Positions 1-7,729 of a stretch of DNA of 22,362 nucleotides are shown in pieces (the stretch's first letter is position 1; each line of letters begins with the position of its first letter). Where the stretch lies: contig DASYCT010000313.1 of the NCBI GenBank assembly GCA_036500065.1, forward strand, positions 1 to 22,362. The letters run 5' to 3'. Source of the DNA: JACMLD01 sp036500065. GTDB taxonomy: Bacteria > Bacteroidota > Bacteroidia > Chitinophagales > Chitinophagaceae. The translations under genes were made by a program, and so were the position numbers. Under the pieces are notes generated by a model. It was not told where the DNA came from. It was given only the letters and a program-made list of their open reading frames with translations, and did no database searches.

Positions 1-998
1 CCATCGCCTGTTGGGAGCAATCAGCTACAATGGATGATGGTTTTCCTACAGTACACAGGAACCTGGCGCTGGCCTATTTCAACAAAAGCAATGACCCGGT
101 AAAAGCGCTGGCTTCCCTCGAAAAAGCGTTCTTTATAGATAGCACCGATGCGCGTGTACTGATGGAACTGGACCAGTTGTATAAACGATTGAACTATGCA
201 CCAGCAATCCGGCTGGAGCTGCTGGAAAAATATTTGCCGTTGGTGGTATCGCGTGACGATTTATATCTTGAACGTATTACTCTCTGCAACCTGCTCGGGC
301 GATACCAGCAGGCCCGGGAGTTAATAGCCGCCCGGGTATTTCACCCCTGGGAAGGAGGCGAAGGCAAGGTGGTAAGCCAGTACCTGCTTTGTCATCTCGA
401 ACTGGCTAAAGAGGCCATTCATCATGGAGATGCAAAGACCGCACTGGAACTGCTGAGGGCTGCCGCCAACTATCCTTCCAACCTGGGAGAAGGAAAACTG
501 GCCGGTGCGCAGGAAAATGATATTCATTATCTCGAAGGGCTGGCTCATGAACTGGCGGGTAATACTGCTGCAGCAAAAACGGCTTTTCTTGCCGCTACCA
601 CAGGCATCAGTGAACCCGTACAAGCCATATTTTACAATGACCCGCAACCCGATAAGATTTTTTACCAGGGGCTGGCATGGATAAAATTGAATGAAGAAGA
701 TCGTGCTGCCCGGATATTTAAAAAGCTGGCTGATTTTGGAGCGCAGCACATAAAGGATGTGATCAGCATTGATTATTTCGCCGTTTCCCTGCCGGATTTA
801 CTGGTGTTCGATGCCGACCTGGATCTCCGCAACGCTATCCATTGCCGATATATCAGGGCGCTTGGCTTATCGGGCCTGGGCAACACGCACCTGGAAGAAG
901 CGGAAGCGCTGTTTGAGGAGGTCTTGAAACTGGATATAAATCACCAGGGGGCGGCTGTTCATAAGCAGCTGCTGGAATGGTTACCAACGATGATCTGA
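1..998 (+). CDS. DUF5107/TPR-repeat protein, C-terminal part (5' end outside window)
   Basis: The reading frame is open to the left edge: in-frame codons from base 3 read I-A-C-W-E-Q-S-A-T before the first internal ATG at 30, so that ATG is probably not the true start and the gene continues upstream. The visible protein is alpha-helical and TPR-like (for example residues reading VHRNLALAYFNK and LGLSGLGNTHLEEAEALFEEV). It also carries the FHPWEGGEGKV and NYPSNLGEGKL signatures that I associate with the C-terminal part of DUF5107 proteins, which are large, often multi-domain proteins of unknown or carbohydrate-related function. The stop TGA is 14 bases before a sugar-porter gene on the same strand, so the two probably form an operon, which fits a role in sugar use. 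The biochemical function is not established. Family call from remembered sequence patterns; no search was run. Confidence 0.75.
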   Translation, partial: IACWEQSATMDDGFPTVHRNLALAYFNKSNDPVKALASLEKAFFIDSTDARVLMELDQLYKRLNYAPAIRLELLEKYLPLVVSRDDLYLERITLCNLLGRYQQARELIAARVFHPWEGGEGKVVSQYLLCHLELAKEAIHHGDAKTALELLRAAANYPSNLGEGKLAGAQENDIHYLEGLAHELAGNTAAAKTAFLAATTGISEPVQAIFYNDPQPDKIFYQGLAWIKLNEEDRAARIFKKLADFGAQHIKDVISIDYFAVSLPDLLVFDADLDLRNAIHCRYIRALGLSGLGNTHLEEAEALFEEVLKLDINHQGAAVHKQLLEWLPTMI

Positions 999-1012
999 CG
1001 ATTTAACAATTA

Positions 1013-2368
1013 ATGCGCTATATGAATACAGCTGCTTCCGGGTTCAATAATGCCTATATCATCGGTATTTCTTTTATTTCAGCCCTGGGAGGGTATCTTT
1101 TCGGGTTTGACTTTGCGGTAATATCCGGGGCCCTGCCTTTTTTGCGTGTGCAGTTTGCCTTAACCTCGGTGTCGGAGGGTTTTTTAACAGGCTCCCTTGC
1201 GCTTGGTTGTATCGTCGGTTGCCTGCTGGCAGGGAATATCTCGGAAAGGTACGGCCGAAAACCCGGGCTGATGGTATCGGCGATCATCTTTGCTTTTTCC
1301 TCCCTGGGCATGGCGCTATCGCATTCACTCACGTTATTTATTCTAATGCGCTTTGCAGCCGGCATCGGTGTGGGCATGGCTTCCATGCTAAGCCCGATGT
1401 ATATCGCCGAGGTATCGCCGGCAGACATACGCGGAAGAAATGTGGCGATTAACCAGCTTACCATTGTAATTGGCATATTGATCACCAACCTCGTCAACTA
1501 TAATCTTTCCGGTCATGGCAGTGAAGCATGGCGTTGGATGTTTGGATGGGGCGTTGTTCCATCCTCCCTGTTTTTTATAGGGGTGCTTTGGCTGCCGGAA
1601 AGCCCGCGCTGGCTTATAAAGTCCGGAAAGACGGAACGTGCCGAAGCTATCCTGTATAAAATAGGGAATGCAGGCTTTGTCGAAAAAACGGTGAACGATA
1701 CAAAGCAATCCCTGAAAGGATTTACAAAACAATCTTACCGGGCGGTTTTTGAAAAAGGAGTACGGCCTGCCGTGACAATTGGGATTGTACTGGCCGTGTT
1801 TCAGCAATTATGCGGGATAAATGTAGTGTACAACTATACGTCCACTATTTTTGCTTCTGCCGGCGCCAGTCTTAACAGGCAGTTGCTGGAAACCGTCGCC
1901 ATTGGCATCGTCAACCTGTTGTTTACCCTGGTAGCCATGTGGCAGGTAGACAGGCTCGGGCGCCGCCCACTGATGCTGATGGGTTCTTTGGGGTTATCCG
2001 TATTATATATCCTGCTGGCGATTTCCCTGCAGCAACATTTCCCTGCGATCTTTGTGTCATTGTTTGTATTGATTTCGATAGCGGTCTACGCTACATCGCT
2101 CGCCCCGGTGACCTGGGTGCTTATTTCTGAAATTTTTCCCAATAAGATACGCGGCGTTGCCTCTTCGGTAGCAATCGTTTCATTGTGGACGGCCTATTTT
2201 ATCCTGGTATTTACATTTCCCATATTGGCGAAACACCTGGGCACCCATACCCCGTTTTATATATATGCCGTGATCTGCCTGGCAGGTTTCATCTTTATAA
2301 AAGCAAGGGTAAAAGAAACAAAGGGGCAAACGCTGGAGCAACTGGAGCATACTATTACTGGTCATTGA
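1013..2368 (+). CDS. MFS sugar porter family transporter (XylE-like)
   Basis: A 451-residue inner-membrane protein with the pattern of the sugar porter subfamily of the major facilitator superfamily: GGYLFGFDFAVISGAL in the first membrane segment, an ERYGRKPG loop between TM2 and TM3, a PMYIAEVSP segment followed by RGR, PESPRWLI before the central loop, QQLCGINVVYNYT in the second half, DRLGRRPL, and a C-terminal loop ending in VKETKGQTLEQLE. These motifs predict proton-coupled uptake of a hexose or pentose; the exact sugar cannot be read. Two starts are possible, ATG at 1013 and ATG at 1022 (M-N-T-A-A-S); neither has a clear ribosome binding site. It lies 14 bases after the DUF5107 gene and its last 14 bases overlap the 3' end of the convergent CHAD gene. 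Confidence 0.93.
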   Translation: MRYMNTAASGFNNAYIIGISFISALGGYLFGFDFAVISGALPFLRVQFALTSVSEGFLTGSLALGCIVGCLLAGNISERYGRKPGLMVSAIIFAFSSLGMALSHSLTLFILMRFAAGIGVGMASMLSPMYIAEVSPADIRGRNVAINQLTIVIGILITNLVNYNLSGHGSEAWRWMFGWGVVPSSLFFIGVLWLPESPRWLIKSGKTERAEAILYKIGNAGFVEKTVNDTKQSLKGFTKQSYRAVFEKGVRPAVTIGIVLAVFQQLCGINVVYNYTSTIFASAGASLNRQLLETVAIGIVNLLFTLVAMWQVDRLGRRPLMLMGSLGLSVLYILLAISLQQHFPAIFVSLFVLISIAVYATSLAPVTWVLISEIFPNKIRGVASSVAIVSLWTAYFILVFTFPILAKHLGTHTPFYIYAVICLAGFIFIKARVKETKGQTLEQLEHTITGH

Positions 2369-3212
2369 GGGGTCCCTCGAGGTGATGGGAGCCGGGGGAA
2401 GAAGTGGCAGTCATCGATGTAAACCGGGCAACCAGTTTATTCCACCGATCTTTTTGTTCCTGTTCCAGCTTATTATAATAAAACAGGGTGCTTTGCTTCT
2501 CCCTGTCTTTAAAGGCTCTCCTGTTGCGTTTGAGAAAAGACAGGATGCTGCCGGTGTCATTGTACCGGCCCAGTTCGTCGGCCAGATCTTCCATCTCTTT
2601 CATCTCGTTGTTTTTCCGGAATAACATGGGCAGTGAACTTCCGATGTCTTCCGTATATATACCGGTCACGTACAGTATATCCTTAATGTTTTTACGAATG
2701 TTGTGCAGGTCGGTGGGGTTGAACCTGGCTTTTGCAATTATAACACGAATGGCTTCCTTTTTTTGCCGGAAGAATTGTTGCAGTGTTTCCGCATGAAGCT
2801 GTGGCGGCGATTTCAGTTGGGCCTTTTTTTCCTGGTCTGCAAAATACTCCCCGGGAAGGATCTGCCCTTTCTTTTCGCTAAGGTGCTTCAACCGTCGTTC
2901 AAGCATTGCCTGTAGGGTGTGGAGTTTAATCCCTGTTTTTTTGAAATAGTCTTCCACGTTTTTTATTTGTACCTGCAGATCCCGGATAGTGCCTGCGTGG
3001 TGGTACATTTTATGAAGCTTCCCGGGCAGCTTTAATTTCTTTGCCTGCCCTGCTTCCAGTGAGATTAACCGGTAGAAAGCCCGTAGCTTTTTGGTGTCTG
3101 TTCTGAATTGATGGGTGGTTTTTTTATTATAACCATCCGTGAGCTGGAAGGCAAGTGCTGCCAGTTTTATATAATACACACGGGTTATATGATCTATGAT
3201 ATACTTCTGCAT
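2355..3212 (-). CDS. CHAD domain-containing protein
   Basis: A 285-residue protein with no signal peptide and a strongly basic, helical composition. It has the hallmarks of the CHAD domain: THQFRTDTKKLRAFYRL near residue 33 and HKMYHHAGTIRDLQVQI near residue 68, with a later HNIRKNIKDILY segment resembling the second half of the duplicated helical bundle. CHAD domains are conserved-histidine alpha-helical domains reported to bind polyphosphate, sometimes fused to CYTH triphosphatase domains; no CYTH domain is visible here. The gene stands alone on the minus strand and runs tail-to-tail into the sugar transporter with a 14-base overlap. Cellular role unknown beyond probable binding to polyphosphate or another polyanion. 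Confidence 0.85.
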   Translation of the reverse strand: MQKYIIDHITRVYYIKLAALAFQLTDGYNKKTTHQFRTDTKKLRAFYRLISLEAGQAKKLKLPGKLHKMYHHAGTIRDLQVQIKNVEDYFKKTGIKLHTLQAMLERRLKHLSEKKGQILPGEYFADQEKKAQLKSPPQLHAETLQQFFRQKKEAIRVIIAKARFNPTDLHNIRKNIKDILYVTGIYTEDIGSSLPMLFRKNNEMKEMEDLADELGRYNDTGSILSFLKRNRRAFKDREKQSTLFYYNKLEQEQKDRWNKLVARFTSMTATSSPGSHHLEGPLNDQ

Positions 3213-3282
3213 GCAGTACCCTTACCTGAAAGATACAACTATCAGGCCATGGCCGGAAGGGTGGCGGGGCATAAATCATGGA

Positions 3283-3729
3283 CTATTTGTCCAGCAGCCG
3301 GCGGTGATAATTCACCTGCCCGAGATGATACGATAAATGGGTGCAAAGGTGCAGCAGGAAGAATTCCACCGTCATCTTTTTATCGAATACCTGTATGGGA
3401 TATTCCTGGTTAAGTTGTTCTGGAACTATTTTATCCAGGCTGCTGTCGACCACTGCGACGGTTGCTTCAATCATTTTTACCAGTTCCTGCCTTGGGACGT
3501 TCCTGAGCGAAAACTCGGCCTCCCGGTTCCTTACATAATCTGTGCCGCCCAGCACCTTGCCGATAAAGTGGTTCAGGTTGCCCACCAGGTGTAGGCAGAG
3601 ATTGCCGGCAGAATTGGAAATGCCTCCTTCCGTTGCCCAAATCCGCTGTTCGTTGTTGTAGGCCTCGATTTCCTGTTTTAACTTATTCAAATCCCTGTTA
3701 AAAAGAGGTTTTAATGATTCGGTGAGCAT
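3283..3729 (-). CDS. DinB-like / DUF1572-type four-helix bundle protein
   Basis: A 148-residue soluble protein. The LCLHLVGNLNHFIG segment in the first half and the C-terminal LLHLCTHLSYHLGQVNYHRRLL segment supply the histidines that in DinB-superfamily proteins bind a divalent metal at one end of a four-helix bundle. The arrangement fits the DUF1572 branch. DinB-like proteins include thiol-dependent transferases and many members with no assigned reaction, so no substrate is proposed. The start ATG at 3729 is divergent from the SDR gene; the 192 bases between them contain a palindrome cluster that could control one or both genes. Confidence 0.75.
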   Translation of the reverse strand: MLTESLKPLFNRDLNKLKQEIEAYNNEQRIWATEGGISNSAGNLCLHLVGNLNHFIGKVLGGTDYVRNREAEFSLRNVPRQELVKMIEATVAVVDSSLDKIVPEQLNQEYPIQVFDKKMTVEFFLLHLCTHLSYHLGQVNYHRRLLDK

Positions 3730-3787
3730 AATAGATTGATTTATAAAAACATAAAGATAAATAATAAAGAACCACCGGTGGAGTAAG

Positions 3788-3877
3788 GGGTATTATTTAA
3801 AAAATAATACCCTTTGGTATAATTTTACAGCAGGAAAGCAATTCTTTTTGAACAAAATAATACCGTTTGGTATTATT
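3788..3877. promoter_or_regulatory. Cluster of three related inverted repeats (probable operators for SDR gene)
   Basis: Three palindromes built from the same half-site, GGTATTATT, lie upstream of the SDR gene. Site 1 (3788-3812) has perfect 11-base arms GGGTATTATTT and AAATAATACCC around 3 bases. Site 2 (3803-3824) has arms AATAATACC and GGTATAATT around CTTT, with one mismatch, and shares its left half with site 1. Site 3 (3856-3877) has perfect arms AATAATACC and GGTATTATT around GTTT. The centres of sites 2 and 3 are 53 bases apart, about five helical turns. A TTTTTG at 3845-3850 with a TATTATTA about 20 bases later might be a promoter overlapping site 3, but it is a poor TAnnTTTG match. 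The arrangement suggests cooperative binding by a dimeric repressor such as a TetR- or HxlR-type protein; no such gene is in the window. Confidence 0.6.
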
Positions 3878-3921
3878 ATAGGTGGATACTACCATTTATT
3901 AATCATCTTAAATAACGCGAA

Positions 3922-4674
3922 ATGAAAACAACAAAGAATACCGTGCTAATCACCGGGGGCGGTTCAGGCATTGGTTTTGAAATTGCCAAACTGTTGACCG
4001 AAAAAGGAAACCAGGTCATCATTGTCGGCCGCAATGCGGAAAAGCTGCAAAAGGCGGTGGCGCAATTAACGCATGCAACAGCTATCGCGGGCGATGTTAC
4101 CAATGCAGAAGATGTAAACAGGTTGGTGAACAGGCTGGGCAGGGATTTCCCGGATCTTAATATCGTAATCAACAATGCTGGTAGTGCTTCTGCCTATAAA
4201 CTGGGAGAAAATGTGAATGCTTTTGAAAAAGCCCAGTCGGAGATACTGACCAACTATCTTTCCGCCATCCGGCTCAACGAGCAATTGCTTCCCTTGCTGA
4301 AAAAACAGGTGGAACCGGCCATTGTAAACGTGTCTTCTATCGCTGCCTTTGTGCCCAATAGCAAAATACCCACTTATTCAGCCAGCAAGGCGGCCCTGCA
4401 TTCCTATTCACAGGCCCTGCGGGTGGCCCTCGAACGGTCTTCTTCCGTCAAAGTATTCGAACTGATGCCTCCGCTGGTCAATACGGAGTTTTCGGAACCC
4501 ATCGGCGGCAGCAAGGGAATTCCGCCAAAACAGGTGGCCGATGAGCTGCTGGATGCGCTTGAAAACGACCGCTACGAGGTACGTGTGGGCCGTACCGAAG
4601 ATTTATACCGGTTATTCCTATCTTCGCCCGGCGAAGCCTTAAATGCAATGAATCCAAGCGAGGCCATTGTATAG
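3922..4674 (+). CDS. Short-chain dehydrogenase/reductase (DltE-like SDR)
   Basis: A 250-residue classical SDR oxidoreductase. Visible motifs: cofactor-binding TGGGSGIG at residues 11-18, NNAG at 84-87, the catalytic serine in NVSS (Ser139), and the YSASK motif giving Tyr152 and Lys156. The overall pattern, including the C-terminal LMPPLVNTEFSE segment, resembles Bacteroidota proteins annotated as DltE-like SDRs. An arginine soon after the second strand (VGRN) suggests a preference for NADP(H). The substrate is unknown. The gene is preceded by a striking palindrome cluster and followed 28 bases later by a fabF gene on the same strand, so the two may be cotranscribed. The promoter architecture suggests induction by a small molecule rather than housekeeping expression. 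Confidence 0.9.
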   Translation: MKTTKNTVLITGGGSGIGFEIAKLLTEKGNQVIIVGRNAEKLQKAVAQLTHATAIAGDVTNAEDVNRLVNRLGRDFPDLNIVINNAGSASAYKLGENVNAFEKAQSEILTNYLSAIRLNEQLLPLLKKQVEPAIVNVSSIAAFVPNSKIPTYSASKAALHSYSQALRVALERSSSVKVFELMPPLVNTEFSEPIGGSKGIPPKQVADELLDALENDRYEVRVGRTEDLYRLFLSSPGEALNAMNPSEAIV

Positions 4675-4702
4675 CAGGGAATAAGTTTCATTAAAAAAGA
4701 AT

Positions 4703-5953
4703 ATGAAAAGAGTAGTTATAACCGGGCTGGGCGCCCTTACGCCTTTAGGTAATACTGTAGAGGAATTCTGGAAGAATATCGTTGCCGGTAAAAGCGGCGC
4801 CGGACCCATCACCAAATTCGATACCACTAAATTCAAAACCCATTTTGCCTGCGAGGTAAAGGATTTCAGGGCAGAGGAATATATAGAGAAAAAGGAAATC
4901 AAGAAATACGATTTATTTGCGCAATATGCTGTTGCGGCCAGCGACCAGGCCATCCGTGACGCAGGACTCGATTTTACACAGATGGACGAAATGCAACGGG
5001 CCGAAGTGGGTGTAATATGGGCTTCCGGCAACGGGGGTATCGGCACATTCGAGGAACAGTTGAAAGAATTCTACGGAGGGGACGGCACACCCCGGTTCAA
5101 CCCTTATTTCATACCAAAGATGATCGTTGATATTGCCGCCGGCGTCATTTCCATCCGCCACAAACTATATGGTCCCAATTACTGCACGGTGTCCGCCTGT
5201 GCTTCTTCCAATACCGCCGTCATCAATGCTTTTGACACCATCCGGCTGGGCAAGGCGAATATTATGATTGCGGGTGGTTCGGAAGCGGCTATTACCCCCG
5301 CTTCGGTAGGTGGTTTCAATTCGGCGCAGGCCCTGTCAAAACGTAATGACATGCCCGAAAAGGCTTCACGGCCTTTTGATAAAGACAGGGATGGTTTTGT
5401 AATGGGGGAAGGTGCTGCCGCCCTGATCCTGGAAGAATGGGAGCACGCGGTAAAAAGAGGAGCGCATATTTATGCAGAATTAGTGGGTGGCGGTATGGCC
5501 GCCGATGCTTATCATCTTACGGGTACACCTCCCGGTGGCGACGGGGCCGCACTCGGTATGCGCAAAGCGCTCGATGATGCGGGCATCGATGCCTCCAAAA
5601 TCGACTATATCAATGCGCATGCCACTTCCACGCCGCTTGGGGATACCAGCGAACTGCACGGCATGAAAAAGGTGTTTGGCGATTTGCCGGTAGCTGTCAG
5701 CGCTACCAAGTCGATGACGGGCCATTTGCTCGGGGCGGCGGGCGCTATTGAAAGTATTATCAGTGTGCTGTCGATAAAACACGGTATTATTCCTGGTACC
5801 ATCAATACCGAAAACCTCGATACCGAAATCCCTGAAGGATTGCAGATAGTGTTGGGCAAGCCGGTAAAAAAAGATGTGAACTACGTGCTCAATAACACAT
5901 TTGGATTTGGCGGCCATACGGCCAGTACTATTTTTAAGAAATACAGTAAGTAA
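4703..5953 (+). CDS. fabF: Beta-ketoacyl-ACP synthase II (FabF-type)
   Basis: A 416-residue thiolase-fold condensing enzyme of normal FabF length. It starts with the characteristic MKRVVITGLGALTPLGN. The catalytic triad is visible as Cys166 in TVSACASSN, His306 in NAHATSTPLGD and His341 in KSMTGHLLGAAGA, and the C-terminal NNTFGFGGH motif is present. FabF catalyses decarboxylative condensation of malonyl-ACP with acyl-ACP in fatty-acid elongation. No acpP or other fab genes adjoin it, and it follows an SDR gene that may be stress- or ligand-regulated, so it may be a second copy rather than the housekeeping synthase; that cannot be decided from this window. A hairpin terminator follows the stop. 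Confidence 0.93.
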   Translation: MKRVVITGLGALTPLGNTVEEFWKNIVAGKSGAGPITKFDTTKFKTHFACEVKDFRAEEYIEKKEIKKYDLFAQYAVAASDQAIRDAGLDFTQMDEMQRAEVGVIWASGNGGIGTFEEQLKEFYGGDGTPRFNPYFIPKMIVDIAAGVISIRHKLYGPNYCTVSACASSNTAVINAFDTIRLGKANIMIAGGSEAAITPASVGGFNSAQALSKRNDMPEKASRPFDKDRDGFVMGEGAAALILEEWEHAVKRGAHIYAELVGGGMAADAYHLTGTPPGGDGAALGMRKALDDAGIDASKIDYINAHATSTPLGDTSELHGMKKVFGDLPVAVSATKSMTGHLLGAAGAIESIISVLSIKHGIIPGTINTENLDTEIPEGLQIVLGKPVKKDVNYVLNNTFGFGGHTASTIFKKYSK

Positions 5954-5963
5954 TTACGCTTTA

Positions 5964-6014
5964 AGGTATGGCATAGCTTGTTTGCGCGGCAAACAGGTTA
6001 TGCCATATCTTTTT
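5964..6014 (+). terminator. Rho-independent terminator after fabF
   Basis: A long hairpin. The outer stem pairs GGTATGGCATA (5965-5975) with TATGCCATATC (5999-6009), including one G-U pair. The inner stem pairs TGTTTGC with GCAAACA around a GCG loop, and a TTTTT tract starts at 6010. It ends the SDR-fabF transcript. On the opposite strand the same hairpin lies just after the crp stop but has a weaker T tract, so it may work partly in both directions. Confidence 0.85.
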
Positions 6015-6015
6015 C

Positions 6016-6711
6016 TTATCCTTCGCTTTCTTTGGTATATCCGCGAAGTTTCTCTGCATCAGGAATCTTAATATATTTCCCCTCCACTGTAATAGCTTCT
6101 TCCTGCACCAACTCGCTCATGATGCGGAAAACCGTTTCATAGGTAGTCCCTGCGTGGGAAGCCAGGTCCTGCCGGCTAAGCAGGATATTGATATGTCCAT
6201 CCGGTGAATCGCCGAATTTTTGTTGCAATTGCAGTAATGCATTGACTACGCGGCCCTTTACCGGCATGTGGGCCAGGTTGCGCATATTACGTTCCGATTC
6301 CTTTAACTCCTGTGCATAAAACAGCATTAGCTGGACCAGGAATTCATGGTTTACTTTCAGGGTAGCATTGAAGAACTCCAAATCGATAAAGCAGACCGTG
6401 ACCGGTTCGAGCGCCGTGGCCGATACGGGATAAATAGTATCCCCGCCCAGGCCCCGGTGGCCAACAATATCGCCTTTGCGTGCAAAACGCAGGATCAGTT
6501 CTTTTTCTTTTCCCCATTGCTTATGCACCTTGACCGTTCCGCTGTAAATGAAATACATGCCCGGCACTTCATCTCCTTCGCGAAACAGCAATTCCCCCTT
6601 TTTAAAATGAAAATTCTTTCGTTGCGCATCAATCGCCGGCAGCCATTCTTTTATACAAAGCCTGCAAAGAAAACAGCTAGCCAGGTCGCAATCGTTTTTG
6701 TGTTTGCCCAT
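6016..6711 (-). CDS. Crp/Fnr family transcriptional regulator with N-terminal cysteine cluster
   Basis: A 231-residue regulator. An effector beta-barrel covers roughly residues 33-120 (FHFKKGELLFREGDEVPGMY and IYSGTVKVHKQWG). A long dimerisation helix follows near 125-150, then a winged HTH near 165-215 with SRQDLASHAGTTYETVFR as the DNA-contacting part. The N-terminus has cysteines at positions 8, 13, 16 and 19 (C-x4-C-x2-C-x2-C). This resembles the Fe-S cluster region of Fnr but with different spacing, so oxygen, NO or redox sensing is plausible and not proven. It lies tail-to-tail with fabF and head-on behind cobA, at the edge of the nitrate locus, so regulation of that locus is the natural guess. 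A 20-base palindrome in the cobA-nirB intergenic region is one candidate target. Confidence 0.88.
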   Translation of the reverse strand: MGKHKNDCDLASCFLCRLCIKEWLPAIDAQRKNFHFKKGELLFREGDEVPGMYFIYSGTVKVHKQWGKEKELILRFARKGDIVGHRGLGGDTIYPVSATALEPVTVCFIDLEFFNATLKVNHEFLVQLMLFYAQELKESERNMRNLAHMPVKGRVVNALLQLQQKFGDSPDGHINILLSRQDLASHAGTTYETVFRIMSELVQEEAITVEGKYIKIPDAEKLRGYTKESEG

Positions 6712-6742
6712 GTGCTATTCAATTAGCGCGTTAAAATAAAAC

Positions 6743-6769
6743 AAGAACCCGATATATCAGGTTCTTTTT
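6743..6769 (-). terminator. Rho-independent terminator after cobA
   Basis: The arms AAGAACC (6743-6749) and GGTTCTT (6760-6766) pair around a loop that is itself the self-complementary GATATATC. Read on the minus strand the hairpin starts immediately at the cobA stop and is followed by a T-rich run (TGTTTTATTTTAA). It separates cobA from crp, so crp probably has its own promoter. Confidence 0.75.
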
Positions 6770-7556
6770 ATGCAGGGTGTTGTGTGGAGAATGTATAAGC
6801 CGGGTTGACCGCTGTGAGGGAATACGTGTTTAGGAGAGAAGGGTGCAGCTTCACTACTTCCCCGACAATAATAATAGCCGGGTTGGCCATTTGAGCATAC
6901 TGTGCCCGGAAAAAGATGTCCTTTACGTTGCCGATGATCATTTTTTCCCTGGGTGTGCTCCCGTCCTGTATAATCGCCACCGGCGTTTCGCTTTTGCCAT
7001 AAGCAGCAAATATTTCCATAATCGTTTCCAGTTTGCTCATGGCCATCAGGATGATAATAGTGGCCGATGATTGCGCCGCCAGCAGCAAATCGGGTGAAAT
7101 GTCGCCCGATTGCGTGGTGCCGGTAGTAACCCAGAAGCTTTCATTAATGCCGCGGCAGGTAAGAGGTATCATTTGACCGGCGGGTACTGCAAGAGCGCTG
7201 GATATGCCGGGTATGACCTCTACCGGGATGCCTGCCTGTCTTGCCACCTCTATTTCTTCCTGCGCCCGGCCAAATACAAAGGGGTCGCCGCCCTTTAGCC
7301 GCACTACACGGCCATGTGAAAAAGCATATTCCACGATAAGCTGGTTGATTTCCTGTTGGGAAAGAGCATGGCACCCGTACCGTTTGCCTACAAAACGGGT
7401 AATGGTCCCTGGCCGGGCATGCTGCAGAAGGGCGTCATTGGCAAGGGCGTCGTATAATATAACATCCGCCGACTCAAGGGCGCGGATGGCTTTCAGGGTG
7501 ATTAATTCCGGGTCCCCCGGCCCGGCGCCTACCAATAATAAAGAAGGAGTAACCAT
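6768..7556 (-). CDS. cobA: Uroporphyrinogen-III C-methyltransferase (SUMT)
   Basis: A 262-residue protein of the tetrapyrrole methylase family. It carries the S-adenosylmethionine-binding pattern VGAGPGDPELITLKA near residues 8-22, VRLKGGDPFVFGRAQEE in the middle, VIPGISSALAVPA, and TLMAMSKLE-like and PVAIIQDGS segments towards the C-terminus. It converts uroporphyrinogen III to precorrin-2, the branch to siroheme. The length matches a stand-alone SUMT without the CysG dehydrogenase/chelatase domains, so those steps must be encoded elsewhere. Its place divergent from nirB fits supply of siroheme for nitrite reductase. The start ATG at 7556 opens into a 196-base AT-rich shared promoter region. 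Confidence 0.95.
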   Translation of the reverse strand: MVTPSLLLVGAGPGDPELITLKAIRALESADVILYDALANDALLQHARPGTITRFVGKRYGCHALSQQEINQLIVEYAFSHGRVVRLKGGDPFVFGRAQEEIEVARQAGIPVEVIPGISSALAVPAGQMIPLTCRGINESFWVTTGTTQSGDISPDLLLAAQSSATIIILMAMSKLETIMEIFAAYGKSETPVAIIQDGSTPREKMIIGNVKDIFFRAQYAQMANPAIIIVGEVVKLHPSLLNTYSLTAVNPAYTFSTQHPA

Positions 7557-7611
7557 ATTTCTCTAATACATTATAATTATAAATATGTGATATATATAAT
7601 ATCTATCGTTA

Positions 7612-7631
7612 TGAAATTACACAAAATTTCA
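7612..7631. promoter_or_regulatory. 20-base palindrome in the cobA-nirB divergent promoter region
   Basis: Perfect 7-base arms TGAAATT (7612-7618) and AATTTCA (7625-7631) flank ACACAA. The size and symmetry suit a dimeric regulator of the Crp/Fnr type, but the half-site is not the classic TTGAT or TGTGA. It lies 55 bases from the cobA start and about 120 bases from the nirB start. Function inferred from position and symmetry only; the surrounding DNA is very AT-rich, so weaker palindromes arise by chance. Confidence 0.4.
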
Positions 7632-7714
7632 ATATTTTTATGATATAAGTAATATTTATACCATTTTTACTCTTGCCTATTCCATATTTATATTACATAT
7701 AATAAATAATAATA

Positions 7715-7729
7715 CGATTGCTTGCCTGT
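7715..7729 (+). promoter_or_regulatory. Motif CGATTGCTTGCCTGT upstream of nirB, shared with narK
   Basis: This 15-base string matches 14 of 15 bases of 12124-12138 upstream of narK (CGATTGCCTGCCTGT). Both lie in non-coding DNA just ahead of nitrate-locus genes, on the same strand, ending 23 bases (nirB) and 40 bases (narK) before the start. It may be a common operator or an RNA-level element. I saw no third copy. Confidence 0.4.

Noticed and set aside
3772..3781. CCACCGGTGG palindrome between the DinB-like and SDR genes
   Set aside because: Single, short and not related to the repeated GGTATTATT sites; kept out of the feature list for lack of support.
7571..7582. TTATAATTATAA, a 12-base perfect palindrome
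   Set aside because: The surrounding DNA is extremely AT-rich, so such a palindrome is expected by chance; the nearby TGAAATT-N6-AATTTCA is a better candidate operator.
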